Below, piece after piece: positions 53,201 to 60,500 of a stretch of 64,000 nucleotides of DNA. The notes under the pieces were generated by a model that worked only from the letters and a program-made list of their open reading frames with translations, was not told where the DNA came from and ran no database searches. The DNA comes from Metopolophium dirhodum. Its lineage: Eukaryota > Arthropoda > Insecta > Hemiptera > Aphididae. Where the stretch lies: the NCBI RefSeq assembly GCF_019925205.1, contig NC_083560.1, positions 63,315,266 to 63,379,265 on the forward strand, written 5' to 3'. The translations under genes and the position numbers were made by a program. How positions within the stretch are numbered: position 1 is the first letter of the stretch; the number at the start of each line of letters is the position of its first letter.

Positions 53201-55697
53201 TCGGTACAGGGCGTCCGACAGCAAAATGTACCGGTACGAGGACCTCGGAAACGAAACTCATCACACGGTCGCCGGACTTGAACCATTCACATCATACTTG
53301 TTCAGCATCATGGCTCGTAACTTGTATGGAGACAGCTCTTACGTGTCCCAGAGTATCAAAGTAACCACAACAAGTACGTAATAATGTCATAAATAATAGT
53401 GTTTGATGTCTTTTAGTAGGTACTTAGGCACACCTGTTTGTTTGTATAATATATCCATATTACGAAATCTCACGGAGGACAATAAATAATTCGTATCATA
53501 GAGAATTACGTTAAATATAATTAAATAAATTTGGTTCTAATTAGGTTTAGTTTTAAAAATATTTCGTTAAACAAAAACTGTGGTTAAATGGAAGTTTCGA
53601 GTTCGTTATATGAAAGTTTCACTGTATAATATTTAGTCACATACAGTCATTGGTCATTCTATTGGTTTAACTCATAGCGTGATGGAACCATGTGCTCCAT
53701 AAATATCTGTTCGTGAAAAAGTCATAGAACACGAGGTTATTTTGATTTTTGGACACTAAATATAAATTTGTACGATAATTATACTGTGATAATTTTGTGA
53801 CGGATTTCACATCGGCAGTATTTGGTGATGGAATGTTATGAGAGGACACGTCTTCATGGTCGTACCTATCATTTCAATCGTTTTGATTCGAAACCATTTG
53901 ATATTATGATTTACAGAGGAAAACGTACAACCTAAGTCCGATTCGAATGCAGAGAAGCCAGCCGAAGATCAAGGAATGCGCATCGTGTTCACTTTCTTGG
54001 GAGTTTTTGGCGGTGTATTGATACTCGTCAGCATATTTATTGTATCGTACTGCATTCACAGACGCCGTAACGTCAACAAACAGATAAACAACGGTATGCA
54101 TAGTTATAATATTATATTATTCACAACATTATCTATCGAGAAGAATGTATTTTTAAAAAAAGTGTGTGTTTGATGAATAATCGTAGTGGTAAAAAATTGT
54201 TATGCTGATGTTTATTATTAATGTAGATAAAAAAAGAGTTAAAAAAAGGTTGCGTCCCATCGGTAATTGTTAATTAATTTATAATTATTTGATGTAATTA
54301 CAATTGAGAATTTTCCGTTACTTTACAGAAAACAACGATTCTAGTAGTAAAACTCCAACGATCGAAATGTATGCACCAAATACATATAACGGAGGATACG
54401 AAGAAAATTTAAGCTCAATTTCGGCCAAATCGGAAACATATTCAAATGTTTCTCCGGATTATAACGTAAGTAGAAACCATATAATTCTATCTGTGTAGTC
54501 AGTGTTATTTGCATGCACGTTGAACTAAAAAGAAAATAAAAGAAATAACAATAAATATATTTGTTATTTATAATAATATACATACAAAGCGGTTTAAGAG
54601 AGAAGGGTACATATGTATTATATATAAAAGAAATAAATAGAAAATATGTTATGGCTGTCACGGAAAACCGAATAAACAGAAAACTGTTTACAGGACGATC
54701 AACAGCAAAAGTCTGCCGAACAATCGTACTTGATCGAACAGATCGATTATCCTTTCATCAACGATTGTGATCATCCACTGCAGCCACACGTTCAATACGG
54801 CGGTGGCTTAAGTATGAGCTCTGACCAATCGATGCAGCATTACAATATGCATGAAAACACAAACGACAGAAGAAATATCGGTAAATTGAGAAAATGTTAA
54901 ACCTTCCGCTAATCGCCACAAATTATATTTTAAGGCCTGCAGGACGGTCCTAAAAATGCCTTCGCATGGACGGAGTCTTACATAATTATTATACAATTTA
55001 TATATATAGGTATATCTATACATACACACGCTTGAATTAATAATATGGTTTCGGTTTACGCATATAACATAACACAACGCAGCAATAATAATAACAAATT
55101 ATGATGATAACGATAATATTACATTAACAATATCGTATTATCTTAATAATTCTATGGCGCACGTGTCATAATGGCACGTTTCAATTAACCTATCATCGCA
55201 ATATTATGTGCGTTGTGATAATAAAAACACACGACGTGTCAGCTAGCGACACTATAGTCTTCTACGAAAAAAGACATGTAAAAACAAACAAAAACTGACC
55301 GAAACAATATTGGCTCATCATGTGTGTTGCAGAGAATCGAACTTCCCACCTCCACCACCACCATCACCTCCACCATCTCCACCACCTCCAACAGCATCAG
55401 CAGCAGCAACAGCAGCAGCAGCATCAACTGCATCATCATCAGCCGCAGCAGCATCAGCATCAGCCACCTCATCATGCCTTGCCGGGCGTACCGACAGCTC
55501 GAGCCGTGCCATTACCACCGATTTTGCACAACCGACCGGTGCCACCTCCAACGATACCGCCAATGGTCAGCAAGCTTAACTATTACTCGCCGCCACCTCC
55601 ACCGCCTCCGCCACCTGATGTCACGGTGTTCTCGTCGCAAAACGTACTCACCACTTTCGCGCACAAACCGGACGAGACGGAAGGACACTTAGTCTGA
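7955..55697 (+). CDS. sns: Nephrin/Sticks-and-stones-like Ig-superfamily adhesion receptor (whole gene, 20 coding exons)
   Basis: Coding exons are 7955-8063, 27890-28027, 28249-28434, 31661-31813, 32078-32260, 34580-34733, 35208-35344, 37974-38273, 39223-39359, 40418-40571, 43324-43629, 48389-48658, 49061-49342, 49638-49810, 50694-50910, 53179-53373, 53917-54093, 54329-54465, 54694-54880 and 55333-55697. All 19 introns are GT-AG, phases match throughout, and the frame closes at 3960 nt (1319 residues). Seen: signal peptide, nine Ig-like domains, one FN3, one TM helix and a 241-residue tail. Ig1 carries VQWTKDGLALG, a P-G-x-P-R stretch and YQCQVSP, which are hallmarks of the nephrin/Kirre recognition family. 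Nine Ig plus FN3 excludes Kirre/Rst, which have five Ig domains and no FN3. Known for the family: trans-binding to Kirre/Rst in myoblast fusion, nephrocyte diaphragms and epithelial sorting. The family call is strong; the choice between sns and hbs is not settled. Splice sites are predicted by eye without transcript support. Confidence 0.93.
11881..11948 (-). mobile_element. hAT-like terminal fragment (non-autonomous)
   Basis: On the minus strand the segment begins CAGTATTTCTCAAAATAGTG and continues with GGTCACGACC and GGGTCACGAG. This is the CAGtGgTTCTCAAA plus GGTCGCGACCC pattern common at hAT-type element ends. Only one end is recognised, and no 8-bp target duplication could be paired. Confidence 0.4.
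14112..14142 (+). repeat. TAA/TAG trinucleotide tract
   Basis: This is a run of AATAATAGT / AATAAT units in intron 1, next to a GC-richer patch. It generates a false poly-Tyr ORF on the minus strand. Confidence 0.85.
16395..16424 (+). repeat. Short tandem repeat, 13-nt unit
   Basis: The unit AGTGCTTATCCT plus A occurs twice, followed by a partial third copy. Confidence 0.75.
16480..17260. promoter_or_regulatory. CpG-containing island in intron 1, possible enhancer or alternative promoter
   Basis: Base composition is clearly richer in G+C and CpG than the surrounding intron (CTCGCGAG, CACGCGG, GCCGCCG), and it ends in TCG/GTC trinucleotide runs near 17140-17190. I see no convincing signal peptide or splice donor that would make a first exon. 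Confidence 0.3.
16634..16654 (+). repeat. Poly-C tract (21 C)
   Basis: An uninterrupted C homopolymer in an AT-rich intron; length is prone to sequencing error and polymorphism. Confidence 0.9.
20263..20360 (+). repeat. Polypyrimidine (TCC/TTC) tract
   Basis: Nearly 100 nt consist almost wholly of C and T in TCC and TTC units. Confidence 0.85.
20520..20564 (+). repeat. GT dinucleotide microsatellite
   Basis: About 22 GT units with one GC interruption near the start. Confidence 0.9.
22769..22915. promoter_or_regulatory. GC-richer patch with three CAGGTG/CACCTG E-boxes
   Basis: CAGGTG lies at 22769 and 22867 and CACCTG at 22834, inside an otherwise AT-rich region. AACACCTG and CAGGTGTT form an inverted pair. 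The same patch has a 35-codon plus-strand ORF (22808-22915). It may be an enhancer; a coding role is less likely. Confidence 0.3.
27890..28027 (+). CDS. sns: Coding exon 2: Ig1, first half (residues 37-82)
   Basis: Acceptor tttatatag, donor GTAGGT, phase 1 to 1. It begins TTFKQQKFRVEP, typical of the segment after the signal peptide in this family. It contains the B-strand cysteine C64 (LLCEI) and the VQWTKDGLAL motif with the core Trp. Confidence 0.93.
28028..28248 (+). other. Intron 2 (221 nt)
   Basis: A short intron splitting Ig1; it contains CCGGCCGG near 28107 and an AAT run near the 3' end. Confidence 0.85.
28249..28434 (+). CDS. sns: Coding exon 3: Ig1, second half (residues 83-144)
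   Basis: Acceptor aattacag, donor GTGAGT, phase 1 to 1. It encodes GYAAEIPGHPRHSM, then DDALYQCQVSP with F-strand cysteine C122 pairing with C64. In the family Ig1 is the homophilic/heterophilic contact domain. Confidence 0.93.
28435..31660 (+). other. Intron 3 (3.2 kb), nothing recognised
   Basis: AT-rich, with ATACAT repeats near 28625-28641, poly-T and poly-A tracts (for example 30420-30435) and an AGG-rich patch near 31511. No exon, RNA gene or element is recognised. Confidence 0.75.
31661..31813 (+). CDS. sns: Coding exon 4: Ig2, first half (residues 145-195)
   Basis: Acceptor gtttgaacag, donor GTGAGT, phase 1 to 1. It starts PPSSVEI, the usual Ig1-Ig2 linker, with C173 (IECIARN) and IVWFRGDEEI. 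An ATT microsatellite begins about 12 nt past the donor. Confidence 0.92.
31826..31878 (+). repeat. ATT trinucleotide microsatellite in intron 4
   Basis: About 17 ATT units begin just after the exon 4 donor and fill roughly a fifth of a 264-nt intron. Confidence 0.9.
32078..32260 (+). CDS. sns: Coding exon 5: Ig2, second half (residues 196-256)
   Basis: The acceptor is the first AG of ttaccagag; the second AG would break the phase. Donor GTAAGT, phase 1 to 1. It encodes VKYKCEAHHQAL with C236 pairing with C173, and ends TTVQIRVL. Confidence 0.92.
32261..34579 (+). other. Intron 5 (2.3 kb)
   Basis: AT-rich. The only marked feature is a short CCTAA array at 33477-33495. No exon-like sequence is seen. 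Confidence 0.75.
33477..33495 (+). repeat. Interstitial telomere-type repeat (CCTAA)n
   Basis: Nearly four CCTAA units, the complement of the insect telomere unit TTAGG. Confidence 0.8.
34580..34733 (+). CDS. sns: Coding exon 6: Ig3, first half (residues 257-307)
   Basis: Acceptor tttacttag, donor GTACAT, entering in phase 1 and leaving in phase 2. It starts YPPGVPHIEGY and holds C283 (LRCVSRNGNPP) and LAWFKNGQLI. Confidence 0.92.
34734..35207 (+). other. Intron 6 (474 nt), nothing recognised
   Basis: A phase-2 intron inside Ig3; AT-rich with no exon or repeat of note. Confidence 0.8.
35208..35344 (+). CDS. sns: Coding exon 7: Ig3, second half (residues 308-353)
   Basis: Acceptor atttcag, donor GTAAGT, phase 2 to 1. 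The peptide STYSFIANVSDNSARFRCEA supplies F-strand cysteine C333. Confidence 0.92.
35345..37973 (+). other. Intron 7 (2.6 kb)
   Basis: Mostly AT-rich. A GC-richer patch at about 37190-37490 includes a 39-codon ORF from ATG 37350 to TAG 37469 (MSEDESIVSVMACYHF...), which I do not recognise. Confidence 0.7.
37974..38273 (+). CDS. sns: Coding exon 8: Ig4 complete (residues 354-453)
   Basis: Acceptor gcgcag, donor GTGAGT, 300 nt with phase 1 at both ends, so the exon is a self-contained domain. C377 (LSCETGRSNPAAVIKW) pairs with C433 (VASCQSISS). The long C'-E loop is Ser/Thr/Asn rich. Confidence 0.92.
38274..39222 (+). other. Intron 8 (949 nt), nothing recognised
   Basis: AT-rich sequence between the Ig4 and Ig5 exons with no repeat or exon-like segment of note. 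Confidence 0.75.
39223..39359 (+). CDS. sns: Coding exon 9: Ig5, first half (residues 454-499)
   Basis: Acceptor gttttag, donor GTACAG, phase 1 to 0. It starts PPGAPIIIDH, with C480 (ISCLSTGGNP) and VAWFKNDKK. Confidence 0.91.
39360..40417 (+). other. Intron 9 (1.06 kb), nothing recognised
   Basis: A phase-0 intron within Ig5. AT-rich, with TAATATTAT-type low complexity only. Confidence 0.75.
40418..40571 (+). CDS. sns: Coding exon 10: Ig5, second half (residues 500-550)
   Basis: Acceptor tctttag, donor GTAAGA, phase 0 to 1. NDATYKCEVTHPAL supplies C530, and the exon ends KTQKLKVL. Confidence 0.91.
40920..42110. promoter_or_regulatory. CpG-rich island in intron 10, possible internal promoter
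   Basis: CpG density resembles the 5' promoter region (CGCGCAC, GCGCGGC, CGCGCGAAAG, GGCGGCGTCGCC). A transcript starting here and spliced to exon 11 would encode Ig6 onward, but no signal peptide is visible in the island, so function is uncertain. Confidence 0.3.
42311..42325 (+). repeat. Interstitial telomere-type repeat (GGTTA)3
   Basis: Three units of the insect TTAGG telomere motif in intron 10. Confidence 0.75.
42526..42564 (+). repeat. CA dinucleotide microsatellite
   Basis: About 19 CA units with one AA interruption. Confidence 0.9.
43324..43629 (+). CDS. sns: Coding exon 11: Ig6 complete (residues 551-652)
   Basis: Acceptor cgtgtag, donor GTAAGT, 306 nt, phase 1 at both ends. C575 (LTCEATSSNPALKMSWW) pairs with C632 (LYMCQGSNPL). 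This exon is clearly richer in G+C than its flanking introns. Confidence 0.93.
44499..44519 (+). repeat. Poly-C tract (21 C)
   Basis: Preceded by C-rich CCTACCCCTATTCCTCTCC-like sequence; uninterrupted homopolymer. Confidence 0.9.
44659..44674 (+). repeat. Interstitial telomere-type repeat (AGGTT)3
   Basis: Three TTAGG units on the plus strand. Confidence 0.75.
45368..45540 (+). mobile_element. 5S-rRNA-like segment, candidate SINE or 5S-derived repeat
   Basis: The core at 45446-45470 (CGGATGGGTGACCACCTGGG at its end) matches about 21 of 25 positions of the conserved 5S rRNA box C region (GGATGGGTGACCGCCTGGG, from memory). Directly repeated GTGGCCTGGT units precede it. A full 5S gene is not seen, so it is a derived or degenerate copy. 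Confidence 0.45.
45840..46190 (+). repeat. Dispersed repeat, diverged copy A
   Basis: It shares an ordered set of words with 63085-63290: ATTCtGAGCAGAG, ATTGaTTTTACAAT, TTTTCAACTC, then gTAAAAATTG/gGAAAATTGGA and AGGTCcAAA. The order and spacing agree, so the two are diverged copies of one family. Confidence 0.6.
48389..48658 (+). CDS. sns: Coding exon 12: Ig7-like domain lacking the first cysteine (residues 653-742)
   Basis: Acceptor ttttacag, donor GTAAGC, 270 nt, phase 1 at both ends. The peptide has YKWFKNNKLL and DDAGNYTCEARNTEG with C724, but the B strand reads VFVTLQAKGRP, so the usual cysteine is Leu676. The domain stands between Ig6 and the last two Ig domains, where vertebrate nephrin has a spacer. 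Confidence 0.92.
48659..49060 (+). other. Intron 12 (402 nt), nothing recognised
   Basis: T-rich sequence between the Ig7 and Ig8 exons, with a strong polypyrimidine tract at its end. Confidence 0.8.
49061..49342 (+). CDS. sns: Coding exon 13: Ig8 complete (residues 743-836)
   Basis: Acceptor ttttttctag, donor GTAAGT, 282 nt, phase 1 at both ends. The exon lacks a good internal start, so simple ORF scans miss it. C766 (LWCRIDGFP) pairs with C817 (DSGLFYCVVNN); ISWTRP supplies the core Trp. Confidence 0.91.
49638..49810 (+). CDS. sns: Coding exon 14: Ig9, first half (residues 837-894)
   Basis: Acceptor gtgttacag, donor GTAAAT (A at +5, rather weak), phase 1 to 0. It starts KPEILTM and holds C862 (LHCRAVGAP) and FSWERDGSNI. 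Confidence 0.88.
49811..50693 (+). other. Intron 14 (883 nt)
   Basis: A phase-0 intron within Ig9. AT-rich at first, then GC-richer from about 50270, with a 22-G homopolymer at 50495-50516. ORFs across it are not believed. Confidence 0.75.
50495..50516 (+). repeat. Poly-G tract (22 G)
   Basis: Uninterrupted homopolymer about 180 nt before the exon 15 acceptor; in the transcript it could form a G-quadruplex. Confidence 0.9.
50694..50910 (+). CDS. sns: Coding exon 15: Ig9, second half, and start of FN3 (residues 895-966)
   Basis: Acceptor gcgtttcag, donor GTAAGA, phase 0 to 1. YGDYVCTASNNLG supplies C919; at about residue 939 the FN3 begins (HPDPPSNFRL, then VMLTWSPGFDGG). Codons are GC-rich at third positions. 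Confidence 0.92.
50911..53178 (+). other. Intron 15 (2.3 kb)
   Basis: It splits the FN3 domain. A CTG run (50925-50942) follows the donor, and a candidate inverted-end element fills about 52125-53064. The rest is AT-rich. Confidence 0.75.
52125..53064. mobile_element. Candidate non-autonomous DNA element with inverted ends (about 940 bp)
   Basis: The left end reads AGGGTGGGAAGTAATC, followed by TTACGTAAC, AAAGTTAC and TTGTAACTAG. The right end, reversed, reads CAGAGATGGACAAATTACTC, followed by TAAGTTGTAAC, GGTTACAAGTTACG and CTAGTTACGAG. Both ends share the G-TGGG-AA-TTACT / GTTACAAGTTAC pattern in opposite orientation. No transposase ORF lies inside. The target duplication was not resolved. 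Confidence 0.45.
53179..53373 (+). CDS. sns: Coding exon 16: rest of FN3 (residues 967-1031)
   Basis: Acceptor tttgtttag, donor GTACGT, 195 nt, phase 1 at both ends. EPVTYRIRYR follows directly on FDGG from exon 15. The core HTVAGLEPFTSYLFSIMARN and its following NLYGDSS are standard FN3 F and G strands. Confidence 0.93.
53374..53916 (+). other. Intron 16 (543 nt), nothing recognised
   Basis: AT-rich sequence between the FN3 and TM exons. Confidence 0.8.
53917..54093 (+). CDS. sns: Coding exon 17: juxtamembrane, transmembrane helix, stop-transfer (residues 1032-1090)
   Basis: Acceptor tttacag, donor GTATGC, 177 nt, phase 1 at both ends. A charged stalk (ENVQPKSDSNAEKPAEDQG) precedes a helix from about Ile1054 to Ile1078, followed by HRRR. 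It gives a single-pass type I topology. Confidence 0.93.
54329..54465 (+). CDS. sns: Coding exon 18: cytoplasmic tail with tyrosine motifs (residues 1091-1136)
   Basis: Acceptor tttacag, donor GTAAGT, phase 1 to 0. It contains Y1105, Y1110, Y1114 (YEEN), Y1128 (YSNV) and Y1135. These resemble SH2-docking tyrosines, as used by nephrin-family tails to recruit adaptor proteins; phosphorylation is an inference. Confidence 0.9.
54694..54880 (+). CDS. sns: Coding exon 19: cytoplasmic tail, middle (residues 1137-1198)
   Basis: Acceptor ctgtttacag, donor GTAAAT (A at +5), phase 0 to 1. It encodes DDQQQKSAEQSYLIEQIDYP with Y1148 and Y1155. Reading past the donor reaches a TAA at 54898-54900 after six extra residues. 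Confidence 0.87.
54881..55332 (+). other. Intron 19 (452 nt), with early stop and AATAAA if retained
   Basis: If retained, the frame reads GKLRKC and stops at TAA 54898-54900. AATAAA stands at 55220-55225. It could give a shorter tail without the His/Pro segment, but no transcript evidence is available. Confidence 0.6.
55333..55697 (+). CDS. sns: Coding exon 20: His/Gln-rich and Pro-rich C terminus (residues 1199-1319)
   Basis: The acceptor is tgttgcag, phase 1. Residues about 1204-1250 are mostly His and Gln, coded by CAC/CAT/CAG repeats. Then come several PxxP-type stretches, YYSP followed by nine prolines in total (1285-1293), and a C terminus ending GHLV before TGA at 55695-55697. The proline run could bind SH3, WW or EVH1 modules. 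The final Val could be a non-classical PDZ ligand, but the -2 residue is His, so this is doubtful. Confidence 0.9.
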
Positions 55698-56596
55698 GTC
55701 CGCCCGTTTCCGTTCAACCCTACCCGCCGCACCCCACCGAAATACCGTGAATTTCCGGTCATATGCATTGCGTGTGATTCATTCGATAGTGAAATTTGTC
55801 GGACATCCTGCCCACGACTCACGATTATTTTCCAATCGGGTTCCTTTTTTTTTCACGTCGGTAAAGACGAATTCCCCTCTTTCCATCCCACGATCTAAAA
55901 TACAATCCTACGATACGCGTACAAATCGTGCGTCGCTTATGATGGGGTCAACGGATAGTAATACGCATTTTTTTTTGCCACACACAACTTTCCATTGTCA
56001 TTTAATAACAAAATAATGAGCCACCCGAAAATTTTACATAATTTTGCGGGAGACCTTTTTTGATAAAATAAGTTTGAGGGTGGACCTTTGATGGGGTGGT
56101 AGGGTGGTAACCTACAGTACCCATATATTCTTATAGTTATTCGCTTTTAACGTACTTGTACTCCTAAATGCTTTCGAAATAGAGTCAGTGTATGTCAATT
56201 ACTCGTTATTCAGCTATCGTTTTAATTTACTATTATTTTGACATTAATTATCCTAATACCCACATGATGTTAGGTTTGCTCGTCAGGGGCGAATGTAATT
56301 AATTCGTGTTGTTAAAGAAGTCAAAAGTTTTAAACATGAAAAAATAAATAAAAAAGTGTTATAATATTCTTACACAATTTCCGAATCAAATCGCTCGTCA
56401 CTCGGTCTAAACTGCATTGCAAATTTTCAATTGAAAGGTTGAGAAACGCTGGTGTAACGTACTTATGTAGTAAGAAGTTTTCTGTCATTATATATTAACT
56501 GGTAATCATAAGTTTCCTGACATCGTTCATATGATGTATCATATGTATGTACCCCTGTCAAGCTTTGTCCGATTGAATGTGGAATTTATTTCGCCT

Positions 56597-56597
56597 G

Positions 56598-56640
<43 letters not shown>

Positions 56641-56641
56641 T
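56597..56641 (+). repeat. ATT trinucleotide microsatellite
   Basis: About 14 ATT units inside the probable 3' UTR. Confidence 0.85.
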
Positions 56642-56722
56642 ATATATTATATGCATATAAAATAATATCATTTATATAATATGTATATAACATTATATAT
56701 TGGTATGTATATTCTAGTCACG

Positions 56723-56728
56723 AATAAA
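56723..56728 (+). terminator. Candidate polyadenylation signal AATAAA
   Basis: About 45 nt downstream is a GT-rich stretch (GTGTGCGTTTGTT, 56771-56783), which fits a cleavage downstream element. Confidence 0.45.
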
Positions 56729-57473
56729 CATTATTAGCTTAGATATTATTATTATATATACTTAAATAACGTGTGCGTTTGTTATTTACACATGAATGTA
56801 TGGTTTAAAACGAATACATATATATTATACACGTATACTCATTTATACCAAAAATCGATTTCTTAAAATAATAGTTTGTGCCACCAACAAAAAAAAGAGA
56901 TTATTCATAGTCCACTCATGTAGGAATTACGCCAAACATTTACGCAAATCGGGATCTGTCTTAAAGCGTTGGTCGCCACTTTATTTTATGCTCTTTAACA
57001 ATTAATTATTGTGATCTCGAAAAGGTTTAAAATTGTTTTATTTTAACTAGTCTGTTAAGTCTATATAACTATTATAAGCGCACCGAAAATTTTAGTTGAC
57101 TGAACCGTGTTTTTTTCCTAAAATAGCTTTTCATTAAATTATTCGTACAACAATTAAATAGCTATTATAGTTTGTTGTCCATTCATTTACAACATTACGA
57201 CTTCAATGTATATGTATTCTTTACTACAATTTTCTTGCTATTGAGTTTCGTTAAGTTTTTGTTTTAATTTAAACACTTAAAAATAAGTAAAACATATTAT
57301 TATGATGTACCTATTATATTAAGTTCTTTACACGCTTATGTATATGCCTATTGACTATATATATATATGAGTTTATTTTGTTTAGTAAATTTATCTACCT
57401 ACCTACATACCTAATATAATTGTACAATGTATTTTTAAGTTTATTCATTATTTATAAAATAATTCGTATGTAG

Positions 57474-57479
57474 AATAAA
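57474..57479 (+). terminator. Candidate distal polyadenylation signal AATAAA
   Basis: It is followed by T-rich ACATTTTGTTGC within about 35 nt; it would give a 3' UTR of roughly 1.8 kb. Confidence 0.4.
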
Positions 57480-57500
57480 GATAAATATGTAAAAAGAGTC

Positions 57501-60500
57501 GAATACATTTTGTTGCAATTTATTTCATTCTTTGAAACCCAAGGAGATTTTGGTATAAACAAAATGTTATAAGTAAATTAATTTAAGCTATGTATATATG
57601 TGTTAGCTATACTACATGCAACCATTTCAATTAACGTTTAATTCAATATAATAACATCGCATTATAGATTATGTTCGGCGAAGTTTTCAAACTTTAATAG
57701 AATTACTTACAAGGTTGGGAGTTGTGCTTTTTTATTCTTAGATTTATCTGAAGACAATATTTTGCAGTTTTGGGTTGAAAAATAATTTATTTCATTTATG
57801 AAGCCACTGAAATATATTTACTGAATTCAATAACTATATTCAAATATTTACCATCAACAATATGTACTAACAATTTATTTTACAAGCACTAAATATTTTT
57901 AAAAATTTATCTCAAAAATTAACTTTTAGGAAACCTATTATGTATTACGTTAAACGTAATCTATATATATATTCTACAGATCCAGCTTCATTCATACTCG
58001 TTTCTGTACGAAGGAGGTATTCATCATTGGTTTGAATTTAAACTAACAATACAAAACTGGCTTCTCCGAGTCGATCGGGATGAGACTATATTATATAGAC
58101 TCGCATACTCTGACCATACTTTAATAATAATATTATCAAAAATCACCAATAGTTGTGACATTATAAACTTTTACCAACAAGTTAAAATATAATAATAAAT
58201 GTATATTTTACATCCACTTTCATTTCTGTTCGAATTTAACAAACATCAAAAAAGCCAGGTCAGGCTCTTTTTATTCGTCTCGGAAAATATTGCATTCAAC
58301 GTATACATTTCACAGTAAGTAATAATATCACTTGAGACATGAATAAAGTTACGGAGAAAAAACACAAAATAAAAGTGGTAATATCTACACACAGCGATAT
58401 TTTATATAACTATTATTATTATTATTAAATAATTTTTTCGTTCACAACTTTTTTCTCATAATGCTACATGATTGGATTGTACTGCAGTTATCAATCAATA
58501 CAATTATTATGAAATAAGAGTGATAATGATAGAAATAAATATTAAGTTAATAACATTTTAATTTATGGCGGAATAAAAGGTATAAGGTGCAAAGTATTGG
58601 ACATTTTTTTTAAGTGGGTTCATTAATGAAAATTAAGAAAAATATCTAAATACAATTACGTGTATAATAATAATATATAATATAATTAAACAACTTACAG
58701 ACAAAAATATTATTATACGTTCATAAAGTACTTAATTTTTTTATTGAGTTAATGAAGTTTAAAGAAAATAATATTTTAAAACTATTAATTGTATTGACGT
58801 GTTTAAACGTAAATAATTTATTTTAAAAACTATGTCGTCGTATCATTTCACTTTTGTAGTCGTGTAAGCCAAACAAAATACTTATGTTATGGTTTATTTT
58901 CTAGTTCATTATCAAAAATATATTATGGTACACTAGGTACCTACTAGCTTTTTAAATCTATTGTGATATCATTTGCTACCAAGTTTTAAGGAGTTTCTTA
59001 TTAAAGTTATCCATTCTATTTTTTATAAACATAATTACCTCTTTAAAGTTTGAATTGGGGCAAAATATATTGGCTTCATGAATCACGACGTATTTTATTT
59101 AACCTTTTTTTAGTTGAATTTTCAAAATTTTAGTTTCGAATACTTGAAATGTTAATTCACAGTTAATGATATCATACTATAACTATATTCAAGGAATCTA
59201 AAAAACCGTTTTTCACAATTTTTTTTACGAGCACTTTAAAATTGGAAAACTACATAAATAGTATAAAAAACTGAGTTCCACTAAGAATATTTTTAAATTG
59301 CAATGATTTATCATTGTTTCCAAATTTATTAAAAATAACGCTAAACTTTGTTGCGTCGATATTATGAGCGAGGCGAGATAAGTGCTCAACACTTTACAAT
59401 CTATGTCGTGTACACTTTTTATGTACGTATATATACTGTACTTAAAAATACAAATACTTGGAAATATCTTTGACTATTCAACTTGAGACATATTAAGAAA
59501 AAAAATAAAAATATTATAAGTCATAAAACATAAACAATTGTTCTTAAGAAGACATTAATTCAGTAATAATAATTATTCTTTTGTTGTTTGTAGTAATATA
59601 CCTATAGGTATCGTGAATAAGAATATTTAGTTTCTGATATTATGTAAGTACAATGCATGTATTTATGAGTAATAATATTTAATTATAATTTTTAAATGTT
59701 ACTATGGATCAAAACATAATAATATACAATATTGTGTTACCTTTTGTGCAAATAATTTATGTTTTTAAAATTATTTTATATGTCAACTAACCAGAAAGTA
59801 AATAAATAAAAACAAGCATTTCTACGAAACCAAATAGATCCATTTGATACAAAAAAATTTAATTAGTTTTCAAACCTATAAAACAATGATAAAATTCTAT
59901 GAATAAAACATTGTCAAATAATTTTTTTTTTTAAATAGATAGTGTCTGTATTTAAACTATGATCTCTACGATTAATGTTAGTTATATATTCAGTTTGTTT
60001 GACATACAATTACACATTTTACATCATAAGAAGAAAAATAAGAATAATATTATAAATCACTATCTCAATATTTATTCATTAAATAATAATGTTTATGCAT
60101 TGTATTTTATGTATGATATCACCATGATTTAGTATGTAAAAACTTAAAATTAAATCTAAAATGGTTATAAATTATGGAAAATTGCACCAAAAAAATTGTT
60201 TTTGGAAGTATGAAATAACAAAACTCGAAAAGCACAAAACAGTGTTTTTACCGTTTACTGCCATTTTTTGTTGGTTTTATATTAAGCATTTGTAGAAAGT
60301 ATCTAAACATTTTATTTGAACATCTCAAAAGTACTAACATACCTACAAGGAAATGGTACGACGATCAGATCAAGTCAACTCGTTGGAAGTCGATTACCGG
60401 AAACCATCATTAATAATGAAGTAACCATGCTAACAAAAGTAATAATAAACGGTGACAAATAAAACTATTGGTAGTTTGGAATTTAGAAACATCTAAATAT

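Larger units (their letters stand above)
55698..57500 (+). other. Probable 3' UTR
   Basis: The early part is GC-moderate and then AT-rich. It carries an ATT microsatellite (56597-56641) and AATAAA signals at 56343, 56347, 56723 and 57474. The extent is an inference from these signals. Confidence 0.5.

Noticed and set aside
55239..55563. Minus-strand and alternative-frame ORFs over exon 20
   Set aside because: They are shadows of the His/Gln/Pro-coding repeats; the plus-strand frame joins in phase to exon 19.
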